A stretch of DNA of 64,000 bases from JAHKLT01 sp046197865 (GTDB lineage Archaea > Methanobacteriota > Methanobacteria > Methanobacteriales > Methanobacteriaceae). The DNA is taken from positions 558,001 to 622,000 of the forward strand of contig NZ_CP166990.1 in NCBI RefSeq assembly GCF_046197865.1. Direction: 5' to 3'. The notes beneath the pieces were generated by a model. It ran no database searches, had not been told where the DNA came from, and saw only the letters and a program-made list of their open reading frames with translations. Shown piece by piece: positions 43,827 through 52,055 of the stretch (positions are counted from its first letter, which is position 1; every line of letters begins with the position of its first letter). The position numbers and the translations under genes are program-made.

Positions 43827-44693
43827 ATGAATGAACATGATGGTTCAAAATTTGCACATATTACTAAAGCACATCCTTGTTTCAATGAAAAAATGCATGA
43901 TAAAGTTGGAAGAGCTCATGTACCTATAGCTCCTAAATGTAATATCTTCTGTAACTTCTGTACTAGGGATATTAATGATGATGAAGATAGACCTGGTGTT
44001 GCATCTTGTGTAATGAATGCTGATGAAGCTATTGAACATGTAGCTGATGTAACTTCTGAAGGACCAATTTCTGTTGTTGGTGTTGCAGGTCCTGGAGATT
44101 CTTTAGAAAATCCTGAAACATTTGAATTTTTTGATAAATTAAATAAAGAACATAGTGATTTAATTAAGTGTTTAAGTACTAATGGTCTTTTACTTCCAAA
44201 ATATGCTGATAAATTAGCTGAACTTGGAGTTAATTCTGTTACTGTTACTGTTAATGCTGTTGATCCTGAAATAGCTAAAGATATTTATTCATTTATTAAA
44301 CTTGATGATAAAGTCTATAAAGGAAAAGAAGCAGTTGAAATTTTAATTAAAAATCAACTTGAAGGAATTGAAAAGGCAACTAAAAATGGAATGGTTGTTA
44401 AAGTAAATACTGTTCTAATTCCAGGTTTAAATGATGAACATGTTGTTGAAATAGCTAAAGAAGTTAAAAAACGTGGTGCATCTTTAATGAATGTCTTACC
44501 TTTAATTCCATTAAATAAAATGAAAGATTATTCTAAACCTGATTGTGCTTTAATGGAAAAAACTCGTGAAGAGGTTGAAGAGATTATACCAGTATTTAGA
44601 GCATGTACTCAATGTAGAGCAGATGCATATGGTGTTCCTGGTGATAAAAAACATGACCATCATTTAGGTATTACTCCTCAAAGTCATTATTAA
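43827..44693 (+). CDS. nifB: NifB-type radical SAM protein
   Basis: A 288-residue stand-alone NifB without the C-terminal NifX-like domain. APKCNIFCNFCTRD carries the radical-SAM CxxxCxxC. HPCFNEKMHDKVGRAHVPIA holds the upstream Cys/His ligands of the K-clusters, and CTQCRADAYG near the C-terminus holds further cysteines. NifB joins two [4Fe-4S] units and inserts carbide to give the [8Fe-9S-C] L-cluster. No nitrogenase gene is in the window, and the gene directly follows the marker genes. That points to cluster supply for MCR activation rather than nitrogen fixation; this last step is inference. Confidence 0.9.
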   Translation: MNEHDGSKFAHITKAHPCFNEKMHDKVGRAHVPIAPKCNIFCNFCTRDINDDEDRPGVASCVMNADEAIEHVADVTSEGPISVVGVAGPGDSLENPETFEFFDKLNKEHSDLIKCLSTNGLLLPKYADKLAELGVNSVTVTVNAVDPEIAKDIYSFIKLDDKVYKGKEAVEILIKNQLEGIEKATKNGMVVKVNTVLIPGLNDEHVVEIAKEVKKRGASLMNVLPLIPLNKMKDYSKPDCALMEKTREEVEEIIPVFRACTQCRADAYGVPGDKKHDHHLGITPQSHY

Positions 44694-44746
44694 ATTTTTA
44701 ACCTTATCTAAATTTTTTTTATCTTTTTTAAACTTTAATAGAAATA

Positions 44747-44754
44747 TTTATATG
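44747..44754 (+). promoter_or_regulatory. TATA box of the 44774 structured RNA
   Basis: TTTATATG lies about 25 bases before position 44774, where a perfect hairpin begins. The spacing fits archaeal transcription initiation at the foot of that hairpin. Confidence 0.45.
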
Positions 44755-44773
44755 ATTTTAAAATAAAAATTAT

Positions 44774-44909
44774 TTATGATGTGTTTTACATCATAATGAA
44801 ATGGATTCTGAGGGCACTATTTCATTATAGGGCATAACTAAATATTTATATTTATTATATAAGTAAAAAATTAGAAACTAACAAGTTATGTCCTTATTTT
44901 TATTTTTTT
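44774..44909 (+). ncRNA. Unassigned structured RNA, three helices plus T-tract
   Basis: Three stems follow one another. Stem 1 pairs TTATGATGT (44774-44782) with ACATCATAA (44788-44796). Stem 2 pairs TGAAAT (44797-44802) with ATTTCA (44819-44824). Stem 3 pairs AGGGCATAACT (44829-44839) with AGTTATGTCCT (44884-44894) with one G-U. A T-rich run follows at 44895-44909. The loop of stem 2 contains AGGGCA, a copy of the 5' strand of stem 3, so the two could compete for the same partner. No ORF fits. I recognise no known RNA family. Confidence 0.55.
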
Positions 44910-45121
44910 ACCTATTTTAGATAATTTAGTTTTTATTAGTTTATTTTTTAATTTATTCAGATTTTTTTTAAATCTTTTAAATTTATTAATTCTATGTAAA
45001 TATTTATTTTTTAGTAAAAATTATATATGTAAAAACTTATATGTATTTAAAAAGTGTTTTTATAAAAATTAAATTCACTTTTTGGTTTTATTTTAAAAAT
45101 AAATTTTTTGGAGGTTTAAAT

Positions 45122-46051
45122 TTGAAAACTATAGAATGGATAGATAATCAGCTAAAACTTATTGACCAGCGAAAAATTCCAGATGAACTGACTTATGTTT
45201 ACTGCACAAATTATCAAGAAGTAATTGAAGCTATTGATAATATGACAGTTCGAGGAGCTCCAGCTATTGGTGTTGCAGCAGCATTTGCAATGGCACTAGC
45301 TTTTATTAACAATGACGATCTTAAAAAAGCAGCTGATGAGATAAAATCTTCAAGACCTACAGCTATTAATCTCTTTTGGGCAGTTGATAGAGTATATAAT
45401 AGTGATAATCCTCTTGAAGAAGCACTAAATATATATAATGAAGACATTGAAACGAATATAGCTATTGGCAATTTTGGTTCAAAAATAATCGAAGATGGAG
45501 ATACAATTCTTACTCATTGTAATGCAGGTGCATTAGCTTGTGTTGAATATGGAACTGCATTAGGTGTTATTAGATCAGCATTTAATGAAGGTAAAGATAT
45601 AAATGTAATTTGTGATGAAACTCGTCCTAGAGGCCAAGGAGCAAGACTAAGTGTATGGGAATTACAAGAAGAAGGCATTCCTGTTAAACTAATTCCTGAT
45701 GTAGCTTCTGGATATTTAATGTCTATTGATAAAATCGATAAAATAGTAATAGGTGCTGATAGAATAGCTAAAGGAGGAGTAGTTAATAAAATAGGTTCCC
45801 TACTTGTTGCATTATCTGCAAAATACTTTGATATTCCTTTTTATGTAGCTGCACCATTATCTACTTTTGATATGAATAATTCAGTTTTTGATACAGAAAT
45901 TGAAGAGAGATCTGCTGATGAGGTAACTCATTACGGTGGATGTAGAATTTGTCCTGAAAATACTGAAGTAATTAATCCTGCTTTTGACATTGTTCCTAAA
46001 GAATTAATTACAGGTATTATTACAGAAGACGGAATTATTGATCCTATTTAG
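45122..46051 (+). CDS. mtnA: S-methyl-5-thioribose-1-phosphate isomerase-type (aIF2B-like) enzyme
   Basis: A 309-residue MtnA-family isomerase beginning KTIEWIDNQLKLIDQ after a TTG at 45122 that follows GGAGGT. A longer frame to 45041 has no site and encodes a low-complexity Phe/Lys leader. Signature parts are VRGAPAIGVAAAFAMAL, LTHCNAGALA with the catalytic Cys, ETRPRGQGARLS, and IGADRIAKGGVVNKIGS with the catalytic Asp. It isomerises methylthioribose-1-phosphate (or a related sugar phosphate) in salvage of SAM by-products. The exact substrate in methanogens is not certain. Confidence 0.9.
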   Translation: MKTIEWIDNQLKLIDQRKIPDELTYVYCTNYQEVIEAIDNMTVRGAPAIGVAAAFAMALAFINNDDLKKAADEIKSSRPTAINLFWAVDRVYNSDNPLEEALNIYNEDIETNIAIGNFGSKIIEDGDTILTHCNAGALACVEYGTALGVIRSAFNEGKDINVICDETRPRGQGARLSVWELQEEGIPVKLIPDVASGYLMSIDKIDKIVIGADRIAKGGVVNKIGSLLVALSAKYFDIPFYVAAPLSTFDMNNSVFDTEIEERSADEVTHYGGCRICPENTEVINPAFDIVPKELITGIITEDGIIDPI

Positions 46052-46063
46052 TGGGTGATTATT

Positions 46064-46906
46064 TTGTATGATAGTGATAGATTTTCACAAAAGCATATTG
46101 TTATATTTAGTTTAATCGTTAGCTGTGTTTTTGTTTTTATATTTGGATTTGGATTTTTAACAATATTTACATCACTCTTTATTCCACCTGAGATTTTAGC
46201 TATCCCTAGTATTGAATACTTCTTATCAGCTATAAATAACTTTATAGCTTTATTGTTTATATTAATATTACTTAAAAGTATAGGCTTATTTGATAATATA
46301 CCTTGGAATATTAGCGGTGTTCAAAAAGGGTTGGTTTTAGGAATTAGTTTACTTATATTTACAGTAGTACAAATGCTTTTAATATTTATTATTACTCCAG
46401 ATAAAACAATTGTTATTGGATTAATTCCTATGATAAACACTCTTTTATATTGTCTTTCTATTGGATTATGGGAAGAAACATTATGTAGAGGTTTTCTTTT
46501 AACTAATATGTTAAAAAAATGGGGAAATACTAAAAGAGGAATGGTAATATCAATAGTTTTTTCATCCTTTATATTTGGTGGATTGCATATTATCTCAGCT
46601 ATTAATGGTAATTTATTTGGATCTTTAGTTCAAGTAATGTATGCATCTGTTATGGGAATACTACTTTCTGTAATTTATATTAAAACTAAAAGTTTATGGT
46701 CTGTAATAGTATTACATATTATATTAAACTTCCCTGCATATTCTATGCCTTATTTGGTTCCAGGTTCTGCAGGAATGCCATTTGGCCTACATTTAATATT
46801 AATAGTACTCTTTAACTTATTATGGATAATAGTATCTTATTTCCTTATAATTAGAATGGATGTTAGTGATGTTGAAGATTTACTTGATTTTAATCAGAAA
46901 TCTTAG
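46064..46906 (+). CDS. CPBP/CAAX-type intramembrane metalloprotease
   Basis: A 280-residue membrane protein with about eight helices. WEETLCRGFLL provides the EExxxR motif and FGGLHII a later His motif of the CPBP (Abi/CAAX prenyl protease) family. Members include bacteriocin-immunity and prenyl-protein processing proteins; the archaeal substrate is unknown. I start at TTG 46064, preceded by GGGTGATT, which also covers the GTG at 46055. Follows mtnA directly and converges with trm5, overlapping it by 17 bases. Confidence 0.82.
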   Translation: MYDSDRFSQKHIVIFSLIVSCVFVFIFGFGFLTIFTSLFIPPEILAIPSIEYFLSAINNFIALLFILILLKSIGLFDNIPWNISGVQKGLVLGISLLIFTVVQMLLIFIITPDKTIVIGLIPMINTLLYCLSIGLWEETLCRGFLLTNMLKKWGNTKRGMVISIVFSSFIFGGLHIISAINGNLFGSLVQVMYASVMGILLSVIYIKTKSLWSVIVLHIILNFPAYSMPYLVPGSAGMPFGLHLILIVLFNLLWIIVSYFLIIRMDVSDVEDLLDFNQKS

Positions 46907-47894
46907 CATCAATAGCTACATGCCACATTCCAGGACTATTTGATTTAACTTTACGTGTAGAAATTATTTCTACATTTTTATTTTTTTTAGATGCAGCTTC
47001 TTTTATTCTATTAATCCCCTGTTCATAATCTTTCGAAAACTCATAATAATTTATAATTCCATTATTTTTTATTAAATCAATAGCTAAATCTAGAAACTTA
47101 TAAGCTGTTCCAGGTAAATTCATTAAAATTCTATCAAATTTATTTTTGAAATTTATTTTTGTTATATCATTATTAATCGGTGTGATATTACCTTTTAATT
47201 TATTTAAATCAATATTTTCATTTAAATATTTAATAGCATCTTTATTTATATCAACTGCTGTAATTTTAACATTTTTCCTGCTAGCTATTATAATTGGGAA
47301 GGGTCCAATCCCGCAAAACATATCTAATATTTTTTCATTGTTTTGAACACTTTCAGCTACTCTTAAGCGTTCTGTAGCAAGACGTGGTGAGAAATAAACT
47401 TTCGATACATCTAATTTTAATCTATTTCCATGTTCTTTATGAATGGTTACAGGATTTTCATCTCCTTTTAGAAATTCTAATTGCCTTACTCTTGTAGTTC
47501 CTTGTATTGGACTTTTTTTCATATAAACTGATTTTCTTTTTGTAAAGTTTAATGTAGCTTTTCCAATATCTTTTTTATGTTTTTCTAGATTTTCTGGAAT
47601 TTCTAAAATTACAATATCTCCAATAATATCAAAAGAAGTTTTAAGATCTTCTAGTTCTTTATTGTTTAATTTATCTTCTAATAATTCTGTAAAATTTTTA
47701 GGAAATAGCTCTACTTTAACTAAATCAATATCTACAATTTCTAGATTAGGGTTTATATTATTTTCATCCTTTATTGGAATATAACCGTAATTTTTATCTG
47801 TTTTGATTTTATAACTCATATCCATTAATTTTTTCTCAATTAATTCGATTCTTAAATCATTTAAGTTTTTTATTGGAGTTTTAACAGCTTTCAT
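46890..47894 (-). CDS. trm5: tRNA (guanine37-N1)-methyltransferase
   Basis: A 334-residue Trm5. The N-terminal part has D1/D2 character. The Rossmann methylase domain has DMFCGIGPFPIIIASR for SAM binding, TAVDINKDAIKYL, and the catalytic-loop motif NLPGTAYKFL. It makes m1G37 next to the anticodon, which prevents frameshifting, and feeds wyosine synthesis in archaea. The 3' end overlaps the CPBP protease gene. Confidence 0.9.
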   Translation of the reverse strand: MKAVKTPIKNLNDLRIELIEKKLMDMSYKIKTDKNYGYIPIKDENNINPNLEIVDIDLVKVELFPKNFTELLEDKLNNKELEDLKTSFDIIGDIVILEIPENLEKHKKDIGKATLNFTKRKSVYMKKSPIQGTTRVRQLEFLKGDENPVTIHKEHGNRLKLDVSKVYFSPRLATERLRVAESVQNNEKILDMFCGIGPFPIIIASRKNVKITAVDINKDAIKYLNENIDLNKLKGNITPINNDITKINFKNKFDRILMNLPGTAYKFLDLAIDLIKNNGIINYYEFSKDYEQGINRIKEAASKKNKNVEIISTRKVKSNSPGMWHVAIDAKISD

Positions 47895-48003
47895 TTTATC
47901 AATTTTAAAGTAATTAATAATATTTTAATTTTTATTTATATTATTATTTTTTATTAGAAAATTATATTTATTAATAAATATTATCATTATTTAGGGGATT
48001 TTC

Positions 48004-48402
48004 ATGAATAAAAAAATATTAATTATTATAATTATTATAGTATTGTTATCAGTTTTATTTCTTTTCTTAGCACTAGCTAATGATTCTAACGATAATAATG
48101 AAAATAATTCATTTAATAATTCAACTAATAAAACTAAATATTATGTACCTGTAAATAAATCATATAATAATTCTACTGTTAAATATAATGTAAGTACTAG
48201 AAATTATGAAGTAATTCAAAATTTACCAGATAAAGAATTAACTTTAGAAGAGTTAAAAGTTAAATATCCTTCATTATCTGAGAAGAGAATTGAAGAAATG
48301 TATTATGAACTTAAAACTGAAAAGGAAACTTATACTTATGAAACTTATAAAACACCAAGTTATCAACAAGAGCGAACTTATGTTTACTATTATTACTATT
48401 AA
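48004..48402 (+). CDS. Membrane-anchored hypothetical protein (132 aa)
   Basis: A 132-residue protein with a strong N-terminal hydrophobic helix (residues 4-26) after MNKK, so it is exported or anchored facing outward. An Asn/Ser/Thr-rich linker (residues 28-65) with several NxS/T sites follows. The C-terminal half has ELTLEELKVKYPSLSEKRI, and the protein ends YVYYYYY. It is unlike the giant adhesins. Function unknown; the surface location is inferred. Confidence 0.65.
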   Translation: MNKKILIIIIIIVLLSVLFLFLALANDSNDNNENNSFNNSTNKTKYYVPVNKSYNNSTVKYNVSTRNYEVIQNLPDKELTLEELKVKYPSLSEKRIEEMYYELKTEKETYTYETYKTPSYQQERTYVYYYYY

Positions 48403-48438
48403 GAAATTTAATAAGTAATAAAAATTAAAGGTTTTACT

Positions 48439-49230
48439 ATGTTTTATCTTGTAGGATTAGGATTATTTGATATTAATGATATTAGTTTAAAAGGGTTAGA
48501 ATGCTTAAAAAATGTAGATGTTATTTATGCTGAATTTTTCACATCTAATTTATTTGGATCTAGTTTAGAATCTATTGAAAATCTTGTAGGTAAAAAAATT
48601 AAAGTATTATCTAGAAATGAAGTAGAAGAAGAATCAATTTTCCTTAAAGAAGCTAAATCTAAAAATGTTGCACTTGTTACTGGTGGAGATCCTTTAATAG
48701 CTACAACTCATAGTGATTTTTTAGTTGAATGTGCACGTCAAAACATTCCATATGAAGTAATTCATGGTTCATCTATTTTATCTTCTGGCCCTGCTATTTC
48801 AGGATTGCAAGGATACAAGTTTGGTAAAGTTACAACAATCCCTTTTCCTGATTATAATTATAAACCTAAATCTCCTTATGTAGTTATTGAAGAAAATCTA
48901 AAAATGAATTTACATACTTTAGTTTTACTAGATATTCAAGCAGATAAAGATAAGTATATGACGGTTAATGAAGGTCTTAAACTTTTACTTGATATTAAAG
49001 ATGACTTAGATTATAAAGGTAAAGTTACAGAAGATACATTAGCTATTGGTATTGCTCGTGTTGGTTCAAAAGATGTATCTGTTAAAGCATCAAAAATTTC
49101 AGATTTAATTAATGAAGATTTTGGTTCTCCTTTACATTGTATTCTAATACCTGCTGATTTACATATTGTTGAAGCAGAATATTTAGTTGAAATAGCTGGT
49201 GCTCCTAAAGAAATTTTAGATGATGTTTAA
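48439..49230 (+). CDS. dphB: Diphthine synthase
   Basis: A 263-residue tetrapyrrole-methylase-fold enzyme: YLVGLGLFDINDISLKG at the N-terminus, VALVTGGDPLIATTHSD and VIHGSSILSSGPAISGLQGYKFG. It methylates the modified histidine of elongation factor 2 on the way to diphthamide. About 35 bases after the preceding gene, with its own AAAGG. Confidence 0.94.
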   Translation: MFYLVGLGLFDINDISLKGLECLKNVDVIYAEFFTSNLFGSSLESIENLVGKKIKVLSRNEVEEESIFLKEAKSKNVALVTGGDPLIATTHSDFLVECARQNIPYEVIHGSSILSSGPAISGLQGYKFGKVTTIPFPDYNYKPKSPYVVIEENLKMNLHTLVLLDIQADKDKYMTVNEGLKLLLDIKDDLDYKGKVTEDTLAIGIARVGSKDVSVKASKISDLINEDFGSPLHCILIPADLHIVEAEYLVEIAGAPKEILDDV

Positions 49231-49382
49231 ATATAATAATTTCAAGTAATTTTTATTTTATTTTTCTTATTTTTCTTTTTAAAGATATTTTTTAATTTTT
49301 ATACACTTTTCTTAAATGCACAATTAAATTTAAGCACAAAAACACTAGTTAATTTATTTATTAGTTAAAATTATTAATAAAT

Positions 49383-49574
49383 ATGAAAAAAACAAAGCGT
49401 GTAACAATCAGTGTAAAAATTGATACAGACTTAGAATTTAGAAAAATTGCATCAACAAAGTTCTTTTTTAAAAGTGGGTGGTATTCTAAAGCTATTGATG
49501 AGGCTATGAATTTATGGATTGATAATGAAATAGCTAATGGTTTTAATGGAGAATCATATGATATTAAAAAATAA
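49383..49574 (+). CDS. Ribbon-helix-helix-like small DNA-binding protein (63 aa)
   Basis: A 63-residue protein: KRVTISVKIDTDLEFRKIAS looks like the beta-strand and first helix of a ribbon-helix-helix fold, and SKAIDEAMNLWIDNEI the second helix. Such proteins are CopG-type repressors or antitoxins. No toxin gene is adjacent. It lies 36 bases before a coiled-coil gene and may regulate it. The ATG has almost no leader after a TATA-like AT stretch. Confidence 0.6.
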   Translation: MKKTKRVTISVKIDTDLEFRKIASTKFFFKSGWYSKAIDEAMNLWIDNEIANGFNGESYDIKK

Positions 49575-49610
49575 AAAATTTAATTAGTTATAAATTATAA
49601 AACTTATATT

Positions 49611-50342
49611 ATGAAAGATTCCAAAATTAGAACTGTAAAAGTTTTAAATACCAATGAATCCAAAAAACACATTATTTTAGAAGATGATGATTCTTTTGAT
49701 GAAAATGATTCTGTTGTTGTATTAGATATTAATGATTATGAAAAACTTAAATCTAAAGCAGATGAATTTGAAAATAAATTTAATAATCTTCAAAGTGAAC
49801 TTTTAGATGAGAAGAATAAAATTCAAAATTTACAAGATAAAATTAATTCTATTGATGATGAAAGAGTAGATATCTATAAAGAGCTAGATTATAAAAACAA
49901 GATGATTTTGGCATATAATGTTGAAATGAATAAAACTGTTTATGATATTGTTGAGACTGTTATTGATGAGGCTCGCCGTAATATTAATGAAAGAAATTTT
50001 GAACTTGTAAATGAGATTAATAAAAATATTGATAAAAGTAAAATTGAAGTAAATGAACGCAATAAAGCTATAGCATTCGATATAAATAAGACAGTTGATG
50101 AGATTAATGAAGAAATTCGAAATACAAATGTCTTTAAAATGATGCTTTATAAAAATAAGATTAATTTAAAAGTATCAACTAATGATTTAATCAAACCTTT
50201 TGAATTTGATTTTGATCCTAATGATTTAATATCTTCTAAAAATTTAGAACTTGATACAAATGAAATTATTAAAAAAGTAAATACAAAACTTCCACAACAT
50301 TTTTCAAAATATATTGAAAGTTCTGATGATATAAAAGATTAA
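49611..50342 (+). CDS. Coiled-coil protein with small N-terminal domain (243 aa)
   Basis: A 243-residue protein. Residues 4-45 (RTVKVLNTNESKKHIILEDD; DSVVVLDINDYEKL) resemble a short strand-rich AbrB- or Phd-like module. Residues 46-90 are a classic coiled coil (FENKFNNLQSELLDEKNKIQ), and residues 110-170 a second helical stretch. An acidic C-terminus follows. No family recognised. It overlaps the convergent Orc1/Cdc6-like gene by four bases. A structural or DNA-tethering role is a guess. Confidence 0.55.
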   Translation: MKDSKIRTVKVLNTNESKKHIILEDDDSFDENDSVVVLDINDYEKLKSKADEFENKFNNLQSELLDEKNKIQNLQDKINSIDDERVDIYKELDYKNKMILAYNVEMNKTVYDIVETVIDEARRNINERNFELVNEINKNIDKSKIEVNERNKAIAFDINKTVDEINEEIRNTNVFKMMLYKNKINLKVSTNDLIKPFEFDFDPNDLISSKNLELDTNEIIKKVNTKLPQHFSKYIESSDDIKD

Positions 50343-51151
50343 AACTCGATTTTAGTTTCATCTTTTCTATCTGCAATTTCTCCAAGTTCCAATAGCTTTT
50401 TTATGCCATATCTTAAATTACCTTTTCTAAATGTATTTTTAACAACTTTATCAAGAATATTATCATTTATAACATCGCAATAAAATCCTAAATCACATCT
50501 TTGTTTTAATATACTGAATATTTCTTCATATCTGTAAAAAGGAAACTTAATTTCTATAGGTAAAAAAATTGTATCAACTGATGAGTCTAAATTAATATTT
50601 CTTTTTATAGAACTTATAGCTATAATTGATATTTTAACATCATCAAATGTTTCATGAGCCCTAGATAAACTATAAAAGGTTTTATTTAATTCATTTATAT
50701 TTTTTAAAAAACCATAATCATCAAAAGCTATTATTAGTATTTTTTTATTTTTTAAAACATATTCCATTATTTCATTATAAATATCTAATGTTGTAAGGCC
50801 ACTTAAAGTTATATTAGTGTTAATTATTTCTTTATAAATTTTAGAAAGTATTGTATATTCTGTTCTGTAGTGTTGACAATTAATATAAATACATTTAACA
50901 TTATTATAAGCTTCAGATATTAATTTAAAATATGTTTTAACTGTTGTGGTTTTTCCCGTTGCATTGTTCCCTTTAAGCATCATATTACTAGGAGCTATAT
51001 CTTGTTCTACTCTTTTTGAATAAAAGGCCATAGCTTCTAATTGATGATTTCGATATTTATAAATCTCAGGAATGTAATTTACAGTAAATACTTCTTTATT
51101 TTTAAATATGATGCTATCTTCTTTAAAATTGTTAAATAAGTTCTTCTGCAT
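50339..51151 (-). CDS. Short Orc1/Cdc6-like AAA+ ATPase
   Basis: A 270-residue AAA+ protein with the Orc1/Cdc6 look: YRNHQLEAMAFYSKRV before the P-loop, LKGNNATGKTTTVKTYF (Walker A), IIAFDDYG (Walker B, where the usual Glu of DE is Asp), and IIAISSIKRN as sensor 1. It stops after the lid region, so the C-terminal winged helix that binds origin DNA is missing. The start is ATG 51151, behind GAGG; a TTG lies 15 bases earlier. It may be a specialised or plasmid-derived paralogue rather than the main initiator. Confidence 0.68.
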   Translation of the reverse strand: MQKNLFNNFKEDSIIFKNKEVFTVNYIPEIYKYRNHQLEAMAFYSKRVEQDIAPSNMMLKGNNATGKTTTVKTYFKLISEAYNNVKCIYINCQHYRTEYTILSKIYKEIINTNITLSGLTTLDIYNEIMEYVLKNKKILIIAFDDYGFLKNINELNKTFYSLSRAHETFDDVKISIIAISSIKRNINLDSSVDTIFLPIEIKFPFYRYEEIFSILKQRCDLGFYCDVINDNILDKVVKNTFRKGNLRYGIKKLLELGEIADRKDETKIEF

Positions 51152-51410
51152 TTTTTTATTCCTCAAAAAAATATTATTTTTACTATAATATAATAGAAAT
51201 CAAATAGAGCTTATGAAAAATAATAATTTTAATAAATTTTTTCTAGTATAATAGCTTATTTTCTTATAATAACTTTTTATATTCTTTTATTTTACTTTTA
51301 AGTAAAAATAGTATTATGAATTTAAGGTATACCTAATTTAAATAAAATAAAAAGATTTAAATAGATTACTTAATATATATTATATTATTTATATAGTGGA
51401 GATGAAATAA
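51152..51410. promoter_or_regulatory. Divergent promoter region of the Orc1/Cdc6-like gene and rubrerythrin
   Basis: About 260 AT-rich bases. The rubrerythrin side has ATATATATTATATTATTTATATA near 51372-51395, with GTGGAGATG as ribosome binding site. I looked for repeated origin-recognition boxes and saw none, so this is not an evident replication origin. Confidence 0.4.
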
Positions 51411-51986
51411 ATGTCAAAAATTTTAAGTGAAGTAATTGTAGACAAATTAAAAGGAACTCAGACTGAAAAAAACTTAATGGAAGCTTTTAAAGGTGAGTCT
51501 ACTGCAAATACTAAATATACTATCTTTGCAAGTAGAGCAAAATCTAATGGATACGTTCAAATTCAAAAGATTTTCCAAGAAACAGCACATAATGAAAATG
51601 AACATGCAAAATTATGGCTTAAAATTTTACATGGTGAAGATTTCTCAGATACTGAAGCTTTACTTTTAGAAGCTGCTGCTGGTGAAAAATACGAATGGAC
51701 AGAAATGTACAAAGGATTTGCAGAAACAGCTGATAAAGAAGGTTTCGAAGAATTAGCTTCATTATTTAGAATGGTTGCTAATATTGAAAAGCATCACGAT
51801 GAAAGATACAGGTTATTAGCTGAAAATGTTAAAGCTGGAACTGTCTTTAAAAAAGGAGAAGAAATTACTTGGATTTGTTCTAATTGTGGACATATTCATG
51901 TAGGAACAGAACCTCCTGAAGGAGACTGTCCTGTATGTGCTCATCCAAGAGCTTACTTTGAAGAAAAAGCTACAAATTATGAATAA
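51411..51986 (+). CDS. rbr: Rubrerythrin
   Basis: A 191-residue rubrerythrin. The diiron four-helix bundle has AFKGESTANTKYTIFA, ETAHNENEHAKLW and NIEKHHDERYRLL as Glu/His ligands. The C-terminal rubredoxin domain has CSNCGHIH and CPVC. It reduces hydrogen peroxide to water and protects strict anaerobes from oxidative stress. Codon use and a clean promoter suggest strong expression. Confidence 0.96.
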   Translation: MSKILSEVIVDKLKGTQTEKNLMEAFKGESTANTKYTIFASRAKSNGYVQIQKIFQETAHNENEHAKLWLKILHGEDFSDTEALLLEAAAGEKYEWTEMYKGFAETADKEGFEELASLFRMVANIEKHHDERYRLLAENVKAGTVFKKGEEITWICSNCGHIHVGTEPPEGDCPVCAHPRAYFEEKATNYE

Positions 51987-52055
51987 TATTAACTATTAAT
52001 ATTATTTTTCATTCTTTTTTTAAATTTTTTAAATTTTTTAATTTTTTTAATAATT

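Noticed and set aside
44774..44909. Riboswitch for mtnA
   Set aside because: The T-tract ends the RNA about 210 bases before the mtnA start, and mtnA has its own TATA-like stretch near 45021 and GGAGGT. A separate RNA fits better, though regulation of mtnA is not excluded.
51152..51410. Possible replication origin beside the Orc1/Cdc6-like gene
   Set aside because: No repeated origin-recognition boxes or G-rich motif are visible, and the protein lacks the origin-binding winged helix. AT-richness alone is normal for this genome.
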